Assembly (NCBI GenBank): GCA_016763895.1
Contig: JAESSV010000092.1
Coordinates: 1 to 16,632 of the forward strand
Direction of reading: 5' to 3'
Origin: Magnetovibrio sp.
GTDB lineage: Bacteria; Pseudomonadota; Alphaproteobacteria; Rhodospirillales; Magnetovibrionaceae
Length of the DNA stretch: 16,632 nucleotides
This document shows positions 8,240 to 14,847 of this stretch, piece after piece. The position numbers were made by a program, and so were the translations under genes. The notes under the pieces were generated by a model. That model was not told the origin of the DNA. It saw nothing but the letters and a program-made list of their open reading frames with translations, and made no database searches. Each line of letters opens with the position of its first letter. Position 1 is the stretch's first letter.

Positions 8240-9358
8240 GTGAAACATGCTCATTACGATGTTGTTGTGATCGGCGGCGGCCCTGCGGGGCTAGCCACCG
8301 CTTTGTCGATCACACAAGAATGCCGTAAAAATGGTATCGAACTCAGCATCTTGGTTGCAGAAGCAACGGATGGAAAACGAGAGCGTATTGGTGAAAGTGC
8401 CATACCCAATTTGCTGGTTCCTTTACATAAGTTGGGTTTGACCGCCGCCTTTCGCGGTGGGGATCATGTTCCCAGCCCCGGTAATGTTTCCATTTGGGGG
8501 CATAACAAGGCGCCTTGCGAAGATTTTTTGATGAACCCTATGGGACCGGCCTGGCGCTTAAATCGTGCCGCGTTTGATCAAATGCTGGTTGATGCCGTTC
8601 TTGCTCATGGCATAGAGCTATGTTTTGAAACACGTTTTATTGGTGTGCGAAAACAAGAGACGCAGGGCAAGGGGTACGATCTTGAATTTTCTTGCTCGCG
8701 GGAAAACAAAACGGCCATACAGGCCGATTTAGTTGTCGATGCCAGCGGTCCCCGGGCACATTTTTCCCGTGCGTTAGGGGGCCAAACAAATATCGATGAC
8801 CAGCTTTATGCAACGGCTTGTTTCTCGGACGTCGTTTCAGGAACATTACCCCTGCAAACCTGGGTGGAAGCCGTTGAAGACGGTTGGTGGTATTTAGCTT
8901 GCCTGCCAAATCAACGCATTGTGTCTATGTTTGTCGGCGACGCCGAAACGTTAGGGCGCATGAAAAAAAATGACTATGAATTCTGGCCGCAATTTATTCA
9001 AAAAACAAACTTGATTGGACCGACAGTGTCCAATTTGGAAACGCGCAATTCTCAATACAAAAGTTTTCCAATCCTTTCATCTGTTGCGGAACAAACGGAA
9101 GGCGATGACTGGATTCTTGTCGGCGGTGCGGCGGCGTCTTACGACCCAATTGTTGCGCATGGTCTTTACAATGCCCTAAGCACAGGGGTGATGGCCGGCA
9201 AAAGAATCGTAAACAATGATAAGAACGCCCCAAGTTATCAAGATTTCATTCAAACGAAGTTTAAAGAATATAAGGAATATAGGGAACATCTCTATAATCT
9301 AGAAACACGCTTTGAAGATGCAAAATTCTGGCAACGTAGACACACATCACACGCTTAA
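8240..9358 (+). CDS. LodB-like FAD-dependent oxidoreductase, predicted CTQ maturation enzyme
   Basis: LodB-type flavoproteins are needed for post-translational formation of the quinone cofactor in LodA/GoxA. The 372-residue protein has the Rossmann signature VVVIGGGPAG (8-17), an acidic residue ending strand 2 (LVAEA, E41), RIGESAIP (49-56), a WRLNRAAFDQML segment (105-116), VVDASGP (165-171) and the distal FAD motif VGGAAASYDPIVAHGL (294-309). In that motif the usual GD is GG: G296 replaces the aspartate that normally contacts the FAD ribityl chain. Automatic pipelines may call it a tryptophan halogenase, but GWWYLACLP (215-223) is not the halogenase GWxWxIP. The start must be GTG 8240, because an in-frame stop lies at 8222-8224 and no other usual start exists. 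No Shine-Dalgarno sequence is visible, so translation may depend on coupling to the upstream gene. Confidence 0.88.
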   Translation: MKHAHYDVVVIGGGPAGLATALSITQECRKNGIELSILVAEATDGKRERIGESAIPNLLVPLHKLGLTAAFRGGDHVPSPGNVSIWGHNKAPCEDFLMNPMGPAWRLNRAAFDQMLVDAVLAHGIELCFETRFIGVRKQETQGKGYDLEFSCSRENKTAIQADLVVDASGPRAHFSRALGGQTNIDDQLYATACFSDVVSGTLPLQTWVEAVEDGWWYLACLPNQRIVSMFVGDAETLGRMKKNDYEFWPQFIQKTNLIGPTVSNLETRNSQYKSFPILSSVAEQTEGDDWILVGGAAASYDPIVAHGLYNALSTGVMAGKRIVNNDKNAPSYQDFIQTKFKEYKEYREHLYNLETRFEDAKFWQRRHTSHA

Positions 9359-9473
9359 TCGTGAGAAATGGTGCATTCTTATGTATGGACCAAACGACCA
9401 AAACATTATTTAACACACTTTTATTGTGATTTTGGCTTGTGGGTATGTGGCTTGTGGGAATCAACTTGGCTTG
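9359..9473. other. Short spacer after the LodB-like gene
   Basis: No gene or clear terminator was found directly after the LodB-like stop. The first hairpin with a T tract on the plus strand is at 9683-9705. Confidence 0.4.
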
Positions 9474-9629
9474 AAAACCGTCCATTTCTTGACGCGTCCA
9501 AGTGCTGACTTGGCCCGGGTGCAGTTTGTGTCTAGATACAATATCTTGGATCGTTAGGCCCCCTCGAAACGCAGCTAGTGCCACGCGGGCTTTAAATTCA
9601 GGACTAAAATTCGCCCTCGCGCGCCTTCG
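9474..9629 (-). mobile_element. IS3-type transposase OrfA fragment
   Basis: On the minus strand ~52 codons encode RRRARANFSPEFKARVALAA, then TIQDIVSRHKLHPGQVSTW and RQEMDGF. This is the helix-turn-helix start of an IS3-family OrfA (usual form RRxFxPEFKARVALEAL...HPxQVxxWKRQ). After DGF the similarity ends and the frame runs on into unrelated sequence overlapping the LodB-like 3' end. No orfB or terminal repeats are recognisable. The type differs from copies A and B, so at least two IS groups have visited the region. Confidence 0.65.
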
Positions 9630-9682
9630 TCCCCAAGGACTTCTTCTGGGGCAAAGCCCCAAGGGAGGGAAACATTGTTTCT

Positions 9683-9705
9683 AGGGGCTTTTTGCCCCTC
9701 TTTTT
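9683..9705 (+). terminator. Hairpin terminator, plus strand
   Basis: AGGGGC (9683-9688) pairs with GCCCCT (9694-9699) around a TTTTT loop and is followed by CTTTTTATT. It is the first terminator-like structure downstream of the quinoprotein operon, 325 bases after the LodB-like stop and beyond the IS fragment. Confidence 0.5.
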
Positions 9706-9799
9706 ATTATCTATGTCTTCCAAACGCGAAAGAAGCTCGTTCACAATGCCGAATTTTGTGGTGAGCAGCAAGACAGGAACGGTCAAGTCCTGTGCGAAA

Positions 9800-9836
9800 T
9801 TTGGACATATCGGAGGTGTGGGCGTTCGTTTTCAGT
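9800..9836. repeat. 37-bp direct repeat, left copy (partner 10828-10864)
   Basis: The 37 bases match 10828-10864 at about 33 positions, including TGTGGGCGTTCGTTTTCAGT without a mismatch. The two copies bracket the hypothetical gene at 9853-10695. In the right copy the sequence encodes part of a zinc-ribbon-like N-terminus; in the left copy no intact frame remains. Confidence 0.7.
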
Positions 9837-9852
9837 CTTAATAGGAAACTGA

Positions 9853-10695
9853 TCATTCAGATTGATATCTTTTAATTTGTTGTTTCAAGTACTCAATGGA
9901 TTTGTCGGCCTGTTCTTGTCCTCCGGGGGACATCTGTTTAAAAGCATTCGCCTTTCCGCTACGGGCTTGATCTTTTAGTGGGCCATCTGGAAGGAAGTGT
10001 TCTGCTAAAGACATATAGAGATGCTTGCCACTATAATTATATTCGTTCTGAAAACTGATCATTTTGAATAAAGCTTTTCCATCACCCCGCATGGCTTTGT
10101 GAAAGGTCGGCCAGTAGCCCGGATCATAACTTGGGCTATCAATCCATAAACCATTATAATTGCGAAATTCCTGCTGTGAAGGCGTGCCTTTTTTAACATA
10201 GACGTCCCATTTAATATGATCCGCGGAAACCTGAGTTATCGAAAAATCCTCTCCATTTAAGTCTTTGGCATACGAGACCATAGAGTTGAAGATTTCATCT
10301 TTTCGATCACATTGATCTGGAAATAGAAGTTCGTACCGTGCTGTGTATCCCTTATCAAACTGATCATGCTTTACCGCATCCATCATTTCATCGAAATATA
10401 TTGCTCCGACTGTTGGCTCATTATAGGAAACATAACGGTAAAAGGCGTTATTCATGCCTTTGATGTATTCATTATTAAATTTGTCCATTCGAAGGTCGAA
10501 TTGAATAACACATTCCCTGATTTTGTATTTTGGAACAAACTCAAAACCTATGTACCGATTAAATTCATCTGAAAACAATGGGCCTCGATTGGTTAAGCCG
10601 AGCTTATTGCGATATGTGAATGCTGTTAAACCCACGAAAAGGAGTATGCAGATGCTGACGAAATAGACTTTTTTCATCGACATTAAATTTTTCAT
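9853..10695 (-). CDS. Hypothetical membrane-anchored protein
   Basis: I do not recognise the family. The 280-residue product starts with a basic segment (MKNLMSMKKV) and one hydrophobic helix (YFVSICILLFVGLTAF, about residues 10-25), so it is anchored in the inner membrane or exported with most of the protein in the periplasm. The rest is soluble and rich in Tyr, Asp and Lys. The last ~80 residues (FHKAMRGDGKALFKM onwards, ending in EQADKSIEYLKQ) vaguely recall the alpha-alpha units and tail of Sel1-like repeat proteins, but I would not assign this. ATG 10695 is chosen because GGAG lies six bases upstream; the adjacent GTG at 10698 is too close to it. The gene stands alone between two copies of a 37-bp direct repeat, which suggests it moved in as a unit or was caught in a duplication. 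It looks intact. Confidence 0.6.
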   Translation of the reverse strand: MKNLMSMKKVYFVSICILLFVGLTAFTYRNKLGLTNRGPLFSDEFNRYIGFEFVPKYKIRECVIQFDLRMDKFNNEYIKGMNNAFYRYVSYNEPTVGAIYFDEMMDAVKHDQFDKGYTARYELLFPDQCDRKDEIFNSMVSYAKDLNGEDFSITQVSADHIKWDVYVKKGTPSQQEFRNYNGLWIDSPSYDPGYWPTFHKAMRGDGKALFKMISFQNEYNYSGKHLYMSLAEHFLPDGPLKDQARSGKANAFKQMSPGGQEQADKSIEYLKQQIKRYQSE

Positions 10696-10817
10696 CACAA
10701 ACTCCAGAACTGCTTATGGTTTATTTTACCACCATTTTTACAGGTTTATCATCCGTTCCAATAATTAGACTATGTTCTCGTATTTCTAAAGCATTTGAGC
10801 GGAATTGAGGGGACGTT

Positions 10818-10889
10818 ATGTTGCAGGTTTGGACGTGTCGGAAATGTGGGCGTTCGTTTTCAGTACTGATCAAGCCTAACGATCTGTGA
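10818..10889 (+). pseudogene. Start of a zinc-ribbon protein, cut after ~18 codons
   Basis: After a GAGGGG ribosome-binding site, ATG 10818 opens a 23-codon frame starting MLQVWTCRKCGRSFSVL. The WTCRKCGRSF knuckle resembles the N-terminus of DUF5655-type and similar zinc-ribbon proteins, which continue NQxHSC. Here the sequence switches into the tail of the converging MORN gene and stops. It also includes the right copy of the 37-bp repeat. It is probably a gene fragment. Confidence 0.35.
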
Positions 10890-11439
10890 TGAATGTAAAA
10901 CTTGCGGGTTTGTCCATGATGCCTGAAACTTTCTGATCATTTTTAACGCCTTTGCCAACACCTTTCAGCATATCATTTTCCCATTCTCCTTCACACGTAT
11001 CACCTTCCTTTAGTGTGAAGGAACCATGACCATGAAACAGGCCATTTATAAATTGACCTTCGTATTTTGCTCCACTGGCGAAATTTTGAACACCCTGACC
11101 ATGCATAACAAAAGTATTTTTTAGCCCACCCGAATAGTGGTATCCGTTTTCACCACTTATTTCTAAAACACCATTACCGATCAATTCAAGTTCGCCATTT
11201 GTTTGCTGAAAATACCCTGAAACTTTATACACTTCACCTTTGGTTATTTTAAAAATGCCAGGGCCATTTACGACACCCCTCTTAAATTCACCCTCAAAAA
11301 AACCACCACCTACAAGTAAAATTTTTCCATGCCCCTCAATGCATCCCTCGTAAAACTTTCCCTGCACTATGGTTTTTCGCAGCTTGCCGCGATGTTTAAT
11401 CCAAACAGTTAATTTTCCGGGACCATTTTGGACAAAATA
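10876..11439 (-). CDS. MORN-repeat protein, apparently missing its N-terminus
   Basis: MORN motifs form beta-hairpin solenoids often used for membrane or protein contacts. The frame shows repeated units of the type GxYxGxFxxGxxHGxG, for example GKFYEGCIEGHGKI, GFFEGEFKRGVVNGPG, AKYEGQFINGLFHGHG and CEGEWENDMLKGVGKG. A GTG at 11367 would give 163 residues. However, the same frame stays open to 11439 and keeps the MORN pattern upstream of that GTG (NGPGKLTVWIKHRGKLR), until a TAA at 11440-11442. No ATG or ribosome-binding site lies in this stretch. The gene has therefore probably lost its 5' end, perhaps with a signal peptide, at a junction near 11440. A short product from GTG 11367 is possible but not convincing. 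Confidence 0.65.
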   Translation of the reverse strand, partial: YFVQNGPGKLTVWIKHRGKLRKTIVQGKFYEGCIEGHGKILLVGGGFFEGEFKRGVVNGPGIFKITKGEVYKVSGYFQQTNGELELIGNGVLEISGENGYHYSGGLKNTFVMHGQGVQNFASGAKYEGQFINGLFHGHGSFTLKEGDTCEGEWENDMLKGVGKGVKNDQKVSGIMDKPASFTFITDR

Positions 11440-11523
11440 TTATGCGGTGCTTCTGCTAATGCGTTGTATGAAAAAGACTTGTTTGGGTCGATGGACTTTA
11501 CGGTGGCGTTAAGGGCGTGATTC

Positions 11524-11632
11524 TTTTTCGCGTTCAAGACGGTCGTTTGTGGCGACTACATTTTGGGCTTGAACGTGAGGGTCAGGTGAACGTGTCCAAC
11601 TGGGTCAACTGCGGCAAGGGTAGTGTGGATTA
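11524..11632 (-). pseudogene. Duplicated fragment of the peptidoglycan-binding-like gene
   Basis: These 109 bases match 12168-12276, inside the gene at 11910-13331, in the same orientation. Only a minority of bases differ and there is a one-base gap. The parent segment encodes DPSWISSPEPNVQAQNVVAT and the residues around it. The 81 bases to the left (11443-11523) do not match the parent. It is a leftover of a second copy or of a duplication. Confidence 0.7.
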
Positions 11633-11665
11633 CGGTAACATTTTCCACCTATCACAATTAAAAAC

Positions 11666-11827
11666 TCATTTGTTTTTAAAAATTTCAGGCTCTGCCGGCA
11701 CTTGGGGTTGTTCTGTAGTCTTTGGATAAAAATATTCAAAGAGGTAGGGCGATAAAAGCGCGATTACGAGGAGAAAAATGCTAAATCGTTTGTCTTTTCG
11801 GACTTTGGTTTCAATAGAGTTTCTCAT
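11666..11827 (-). CDS. Small single-pass membrane protein
   Basis: From ATG 11827 the product is 53 residues: a short basic N-terminus (MRNSIETKVRKDKR), one hydrophobic helix (FSIFLLVIALLSPYLFEYF) and a Pro/Glu-rich tail (QPQVPAEPEIF). The positive-inside rule puts the N-terminus in the cytoplasm. A longer form from TTG 11866 is possible but adds residues (SSHVAWARI) that look like untranslated sequence. No strong ribosome-binding site is visible. I do not recognise a family; it may be a real small gene or a fragment. Confidence 0.4.
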   Translation of the reverse strand: MRNSIETKVRKDKRFSIFLLVIALLSPYLFEYFYPKTTEQPQVPAEPEIFKNK

Positions 11828-11909
11828 AATACGCGCCCATGCTACATGTGATGATATTAAATACAAGCCATTGTTCTACTTTATATGACAGCCAATTTGA
11901 TTATTAATT

Positions 11910-13331
11910 TTAGGCAGGATCATGAGAAGGTTTGAGATAGTCGGCTTGGTCCTTCATCATTATGAGTGGAGGCATACCCTTTTCTAATAAATATTTTAAC
12001 ACGCCTCGTACTAAGGATTTCAATGCCTTCTTCTCTGAATCTGTTAGTCCCTGTTGATCCTCCGGACTTACACTTCCCTGCCCCCATACTTGATGTTCTA
12101 AATCACCAAGTATAGCAAGTTGTTTGTGCGCCCTAACTGCCTCTGCGGCTGTGTCGAGTTTGGCTTGTTTTTCGCGTGCAAGACGGTCATTTGTGGCGAC
12201 GACATTTTGGGCTTGAACGTTAGGCTCAGGTGAACTTATCCAACTGGGGTCAACTTCGGCTTTGGTTAGTGGATTAGAGCTGAATTTTACACCCTTGCTC
12301 GCCACCAGAGATGAGGGTGCGGGTGGGCCGTAGACTGCTGTATGATCAGGAAGCTGAGGACCGTAAACTTCTGTGCGACCAGGTAGTTGTGGCCCATAGT
12401 TGGTTTGTGTGCGGATGGTGAGGGCCCTGGTTTCATCTGAAAAGTTTATGCCCGCGTTGGGAATATTTTCTTTGTTTTTTTGGGTCTGCCCAAGCACTCC
12501 TAAATCTTCATTTTTACCATCGAGCTGTACGCTCAAACCATTCAGAGCCCGCATTCTTTCGTTGCGATGAACGCCTCTGGCTTTTGCTTGCCCCCTTCGT
12601 TTGTGATCCGCTTGATTTGCGTCGGCTTTGACTTGTGCGTAGGCTATGGCCTTTGCCTTTGCCTTTGCCTTTGCTTTGAGTGCTTGGATTGCTGTATCGC
12701 GCGTTGCTTTTGCTCGTGCCAAAGCCCGTGAATGCTCGGCTTGACCTGCTTTATCTTTTTGCGTCCCATTTCGATTTTTATCGCCAAAAATGCCGCCAGG
12801 ATTAAAGTCATTGTAGCCGAGAGACCGATTACGGCTGCTATCCCAATCCCCGGACTGTTGTGTGCCATTTGCGGCACGAGTCTTGGATTCGGCTCTGTTT
12901 CTCGCCTTTTCATGTTGGGCACGACCATAGTTGCTGCCACCTATTTGACGAAATTCGAGCAGGCCCGTTCTGGGGTTAATCGTCCCAGCACCGCCTTTTT
13001 CTTTCAACAACATCGCTTCGGCGGGCGTGATATGCGCCAAGATGAAATCGCCGTCCCGCCCCATGGATTGAATTTTTTGAGCCTGGATCAATTGCGAGGC
13101 CTGTTCCGTTTCACCAAGCGGCTTCATCACGCCATCAACACGTAGTCCTTTGCTTTTTTGGAACGCTTCAATCGCCGAAAACAAAGCCCGGTCGGGGATT
13201 TCGCTCACACCCCAATCGGGGGCCTCGTAAAAGCCTTGAGCTTGTAAAAACTTTTTTGCCGCCAAAACATCAACTGGTTCAACATTCGCGTCTGCCGATA
13301 AAGCCCGGCGGAGTTTCAAAATCTGTTCCAT
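11910..13331 (-). CDS. Peptidoglycan-binding-domain-like protein with low-complexity middle
   Basis: The 473-residue protein begins with an alpha-helical N-terminal domain of the peptidoglycan-binding type (LFSAIEAFQKSKGLRVDGVM, ~50-69), followed by a segment with AHITPAEAMLLKEKGGAG and TINPRTGLLEFR. Similar proteins are common in Rhodospirillales and their exact role is not established. The middle is low complexity: an AKAKAKAK stretch encoded by tandem CCTTTG units, many Asn/Arg/Lys residues, and a repeat of YGPQLPGRTEV, YGPQLPDHTAV and YGPPAP. The C-terminal ~90 residues are helical. No signal peptide is seen, so its location is unclear. The start at ATG 13331 has only a weak GAGA-type ribosome-binding site. 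The upstream 82 bases recur at 13749-13830, and a 109-bp internal piece recurs at 11524-11632, so the locus has undergone duplication. Confidence 0.7.
   Translation of the reverse strand: MEQILKLRRALSADANVEPVDVLAAKKFLQAQGFYEAPDWGVSEIPDRALFSAIEAFQKSKGLRVDGVMKPLGETEQASQLIQAQKIQSMGRDGDFILAHITPAEAMLLKEKGGAGTINPRTGLLEFRQIGGSNYGRAQHEKARNRAESKTRAANGTQQSGDWDSSRNRSLGYNDFNPGGIFGDKNRNGTQKDKAGQAEHSRALARAKATRDTAIQALKAKAKAKAKAIAYAQVKADANQADHKRRGQAKARGVHRNERMRALNGLSVQLDGKNEDLGVLGQTQKNKENIPNAGINFSDETRALTIRTQTNYGPQLPGRTEVYGPQLPDHTAVYGPPAPSSLVASKGVKFSSNPLTKAEVDPSWISSPEPNVQAQNVVATNDRLAREKQAKLDTAAEAVRAHKQLAILGDLEHQVWGQGSVSPEDQQGLTDSEKKALKSLVRGVLKYLLEKGMPPLIMMKDQADYLKPSHDPA
12651..12674. repeat. Tandem CCTTTG hexamer, four units
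   Basis: Four perfect CCTTTG units code on the minus strand for the KAKAKAKA stretch of the peptidoglycan-binding-like protein. Changes in unit number would keep frame and only alter tail length. Confidence 0.9.
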
Positions 13332-13412
13332 AATTTCAGTCTCTTTTATTGTCTATGGCACAACTTCTTAGCTGAACAGGAGCATGCCGATTGAATCGAA
13401 CCGGAACAAACA
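13331..13412. repeat. 82-bp imperfect direct repeat, copy 1 (partner 13749-13830)
   Basis: This begins at the start codon of the peptidoglycan-binding-like gene (TAATTTCAGTCTC) and ends at GGAACAAACA. The partner at 13749-13830 has the same length and identical blocks such as CATGCCGATTGAATCGAA. The repeats bracket 336 bases containing an IS scrap. Confidence 0.75.
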
Positions 13413-13648
13413 TGGAACAAAAGAAGCGCAATGTCAAGAAATATTTCCTATTATAGGATTTATTACAATTAACGGGGCTTTTCATATGTTTCATTGCAGG
13501 GCAAGCCTGCTAATGTTTCGCATATCACCGATGCTCAAATCACCCGCAAATATCTTGACCTGTCCGAAGAATTGGCTCGAGTAGCTGGACTTGTCTGAAA
13601 AAATAGACAGCACCTTCCAAATTTATCAACGTTAGCTTGGAGGATTAT

Positions 13649-13720
13649 ATGACACGTAACAAATTTACAGACGAATTCCACAAAATAGGACAGGGTGTTA
13701 AGGTGTGTTCTATCCTTTGA
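13649..13720 (+). mobile_element. Short IS3-type orfA start
   Basis: After a GGAGG ribosome-binding site, ATG 13649 encodes MTRNKFTDEFHKIGQGVKV and then stops at codon 24. The opening resembles IS3-family OrfA (MTRxKFTDEFKxDAV). Nearby, TGTCT and TAGACA flank an A run at ~13592-13608 and may be part of an IS end. No further transposase is seen. The surrounding 13413-13748 holds nothing else I can identify. Confidence 0.4.
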
Positions 13721-13748
13721 AGGAGGAATACGATATCGCGAAACGCCG

Positions 13749-13830
13749 TAATTTCAGTCTCGTTTAGTGTCTATCGCACACCTCCCTTGTTGAGCTGGGT
13801 CATGCCGATTGAATCGAATTGGAACGAACA
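13749..13830. repeat. 82-bp imperfect direct repeat, copy 2 (partner 13331-13412)
   Basis: This is the second copy of the sequence that precedes the peptidoglycan-binding-like gene. Here it borders the recombinase N-terminal pseudogene instead of a start codon, which marks a rearrangement junction. Confidence 0.75.
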
Positions 13831-13839
13831 GTGTCGCCA

Positions 13840-14137
13840 AGCCCCGGATGACCTGCGTTGCTTCATCACGAATATTTTTTTGAGGCGTAAAAATTCTGAA
13901 TCGCAGCCTTTATGGGTTGGTGCTTCGTTCTCAATATAATCTTCAATAACCTCTCTAAAGGTCGTCTTTTCAGCAAGCGATCAACCGACAAAAACGGAGC
14001 TTTCCATTTCGGCCCCTTGATGGTGCCCCAGGCCTCTGCTTCTTGTTTTGTATAGAAGATTTTGTCTGAACGGGGTAGCCCTTGCGGCGAACTTTAGCCT
14101 GCCATTGGTAGGGATCTCGTTGAAGAATGGTTGCCAT
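13840..14137 (-). pseudogene. Tyrosine recombinase N-terminal part, frameshifted
   Basis: From ATG 14137 the minus strand encodes MATILQRDPYQWQAKVRRKG, then YPVQTKS, the arm-type DNA-binding start of a common alphaproteobacterial integrase family. The match continues in a second frame (FYTKQEAEAWGTIKG) and then a third (AEMESSVFVG, a stop, SLAEKTTFREVIEDYIENEA and PTHKGCDSEFLRLKK), which is the start of the SAM-like core-binding domain. At least two frameshifts and one in-frame stop make it a pseudogene. Similarity fades near 13840, next to the 82-bp repeat. The strand and order fit this being the front half of the integrase whose catalytic half lies at 4410-4829; ~100 residues of the core would be missing between them. 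Confidence 0.75.
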
Positions 14138-14345
14138 GAGCATACTTTCTGTATCCAGTACCTCCAAGGCCGAAACCCTTATGCTGGTGCCAAACAATCA
14201 TTGCCCTCCCAACGCCAATTTAAAATCCTATCCTTTATAATTGTGAAAGTCGTTTTGCATTGACGAGTGTAAGCGTATCCCGCACTCCCCCCATATGATG
14301 ACGTGTACGCTGTGTTACCGATGACTTGAGTTTGATATGAGGGGG

Positions 14346-14597
14346 CTATTCCTGGAACGTAACGTAACCTAACCTGGATTTGGCATATATAAGGTATTTC
14401 GCACCGTTATTATGGTAAATTTGAGCCGGTACTCCCCAAGAATCGATAAGAGCGTTTTCAGAGGAACCTAGCCATGCATCAAGTATTGCCTCATAATTTT
14501 CTGTTGTGACCATGCTGAAACTGAAAAAATGAGGCCAACTATTAACGTATTCTTCATGCGGAGAAATCCTGTCATGACCTTGAATGAATGTCTTCAT
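14346..14597 (-). CDS. Hypothetical protein with a WLGxSExxLIxxWGxP motif, possibly truncated
   Basis: From ATG 14597 the product is 83 residues. The second half reads YEAILDAWLGSSENALIDSW, GVPAQIYHNNGAKYLIYAKS and RLGYV. This resembles the repeat-like domain of small bacterial lipoproteins in which a WxGxxxxxLxxxWGxPxxxY block is followed by a G(T/K)xYLxY strand. Such proteins usually start with a lipobox signal peptide and continue past this point with a further strand region; neither is present here. The N-terminal 30 residues have no recognisable domain. The frame can also be extended to a TTG at 14642. It is probably a fragment or a diverged small protein of unknown function. Confidence 0.4.
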   Translation of the reverse strand: MKTFIQGHDRISPHEEYVNSWPHFFSFSMVTTENYEAILDAWLGSSENALIDSWGVPAQIYHNNGAKYLIYAKSRLGYVTFQE

Positions 14598-14727
14598 TAT
14601 TATGCATAAAAGGTTGATATTCGTTATATCAACTTCCCGCAATGATTATTTAAAAGACTAAACATCTCATGTTAAATCTTAATAGAGAGAACAACTTATA
14701 GATTTTCTTCATGCATCCGCGTGCAAT

Positions 14728-14847
14728 CTATAATGCGTTCTTAAACTCTGATAGAGATATAGACTCTATTATTTCATCCTGAACTTTTACGGCTTCCATA
14801 TGTCCCCGTATGGCAGCATGTTTGTGCCATTTAAAGGCCTGAAGAGC
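14728..14847 (-). pseudogene. C-terminal stump of a Sel1-like repeat protein
   Basis: The minus strand encodes ALQAFKWHKHAAIRGHMEAV, then KVQDEIIESISLSEFKNAL and a stop. The pattern A..AFKWHKHAAIRGHMEAV is that of a Sel1-like repeat (AxxWxxxAAxxGxxxA), followed by the usual helical end. The 5' side is cut exactly where the IS3-type copy B begins (CCCCTAG at 14847), so the element probably inserted into or next to this gene. The rest of 14598-14727 shows no gene. Confidence 0.55.

Noticed and set aside
8240..9358. Tryptophan halogenase
   Set aside because: The halogenase GWxWxIP motif is not present (GWWYLACLP instead) and the gene sits directly after a LodA-like gene, so LodB-type maturation is the better call.
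9261..9662. Intact 133-residue minus-strand gene
   Set aside because: Only the middle ~52 codons match an IS OrfA start; the rest is chance open frame, including sequence antisense to the LodB-like 3' end.
12732..13145. 137-residue plus-strand ORF
   Set aside because: It is antisense to the peptidoglycan-binding-like gene, which has recognisable family segments on the minus strand.
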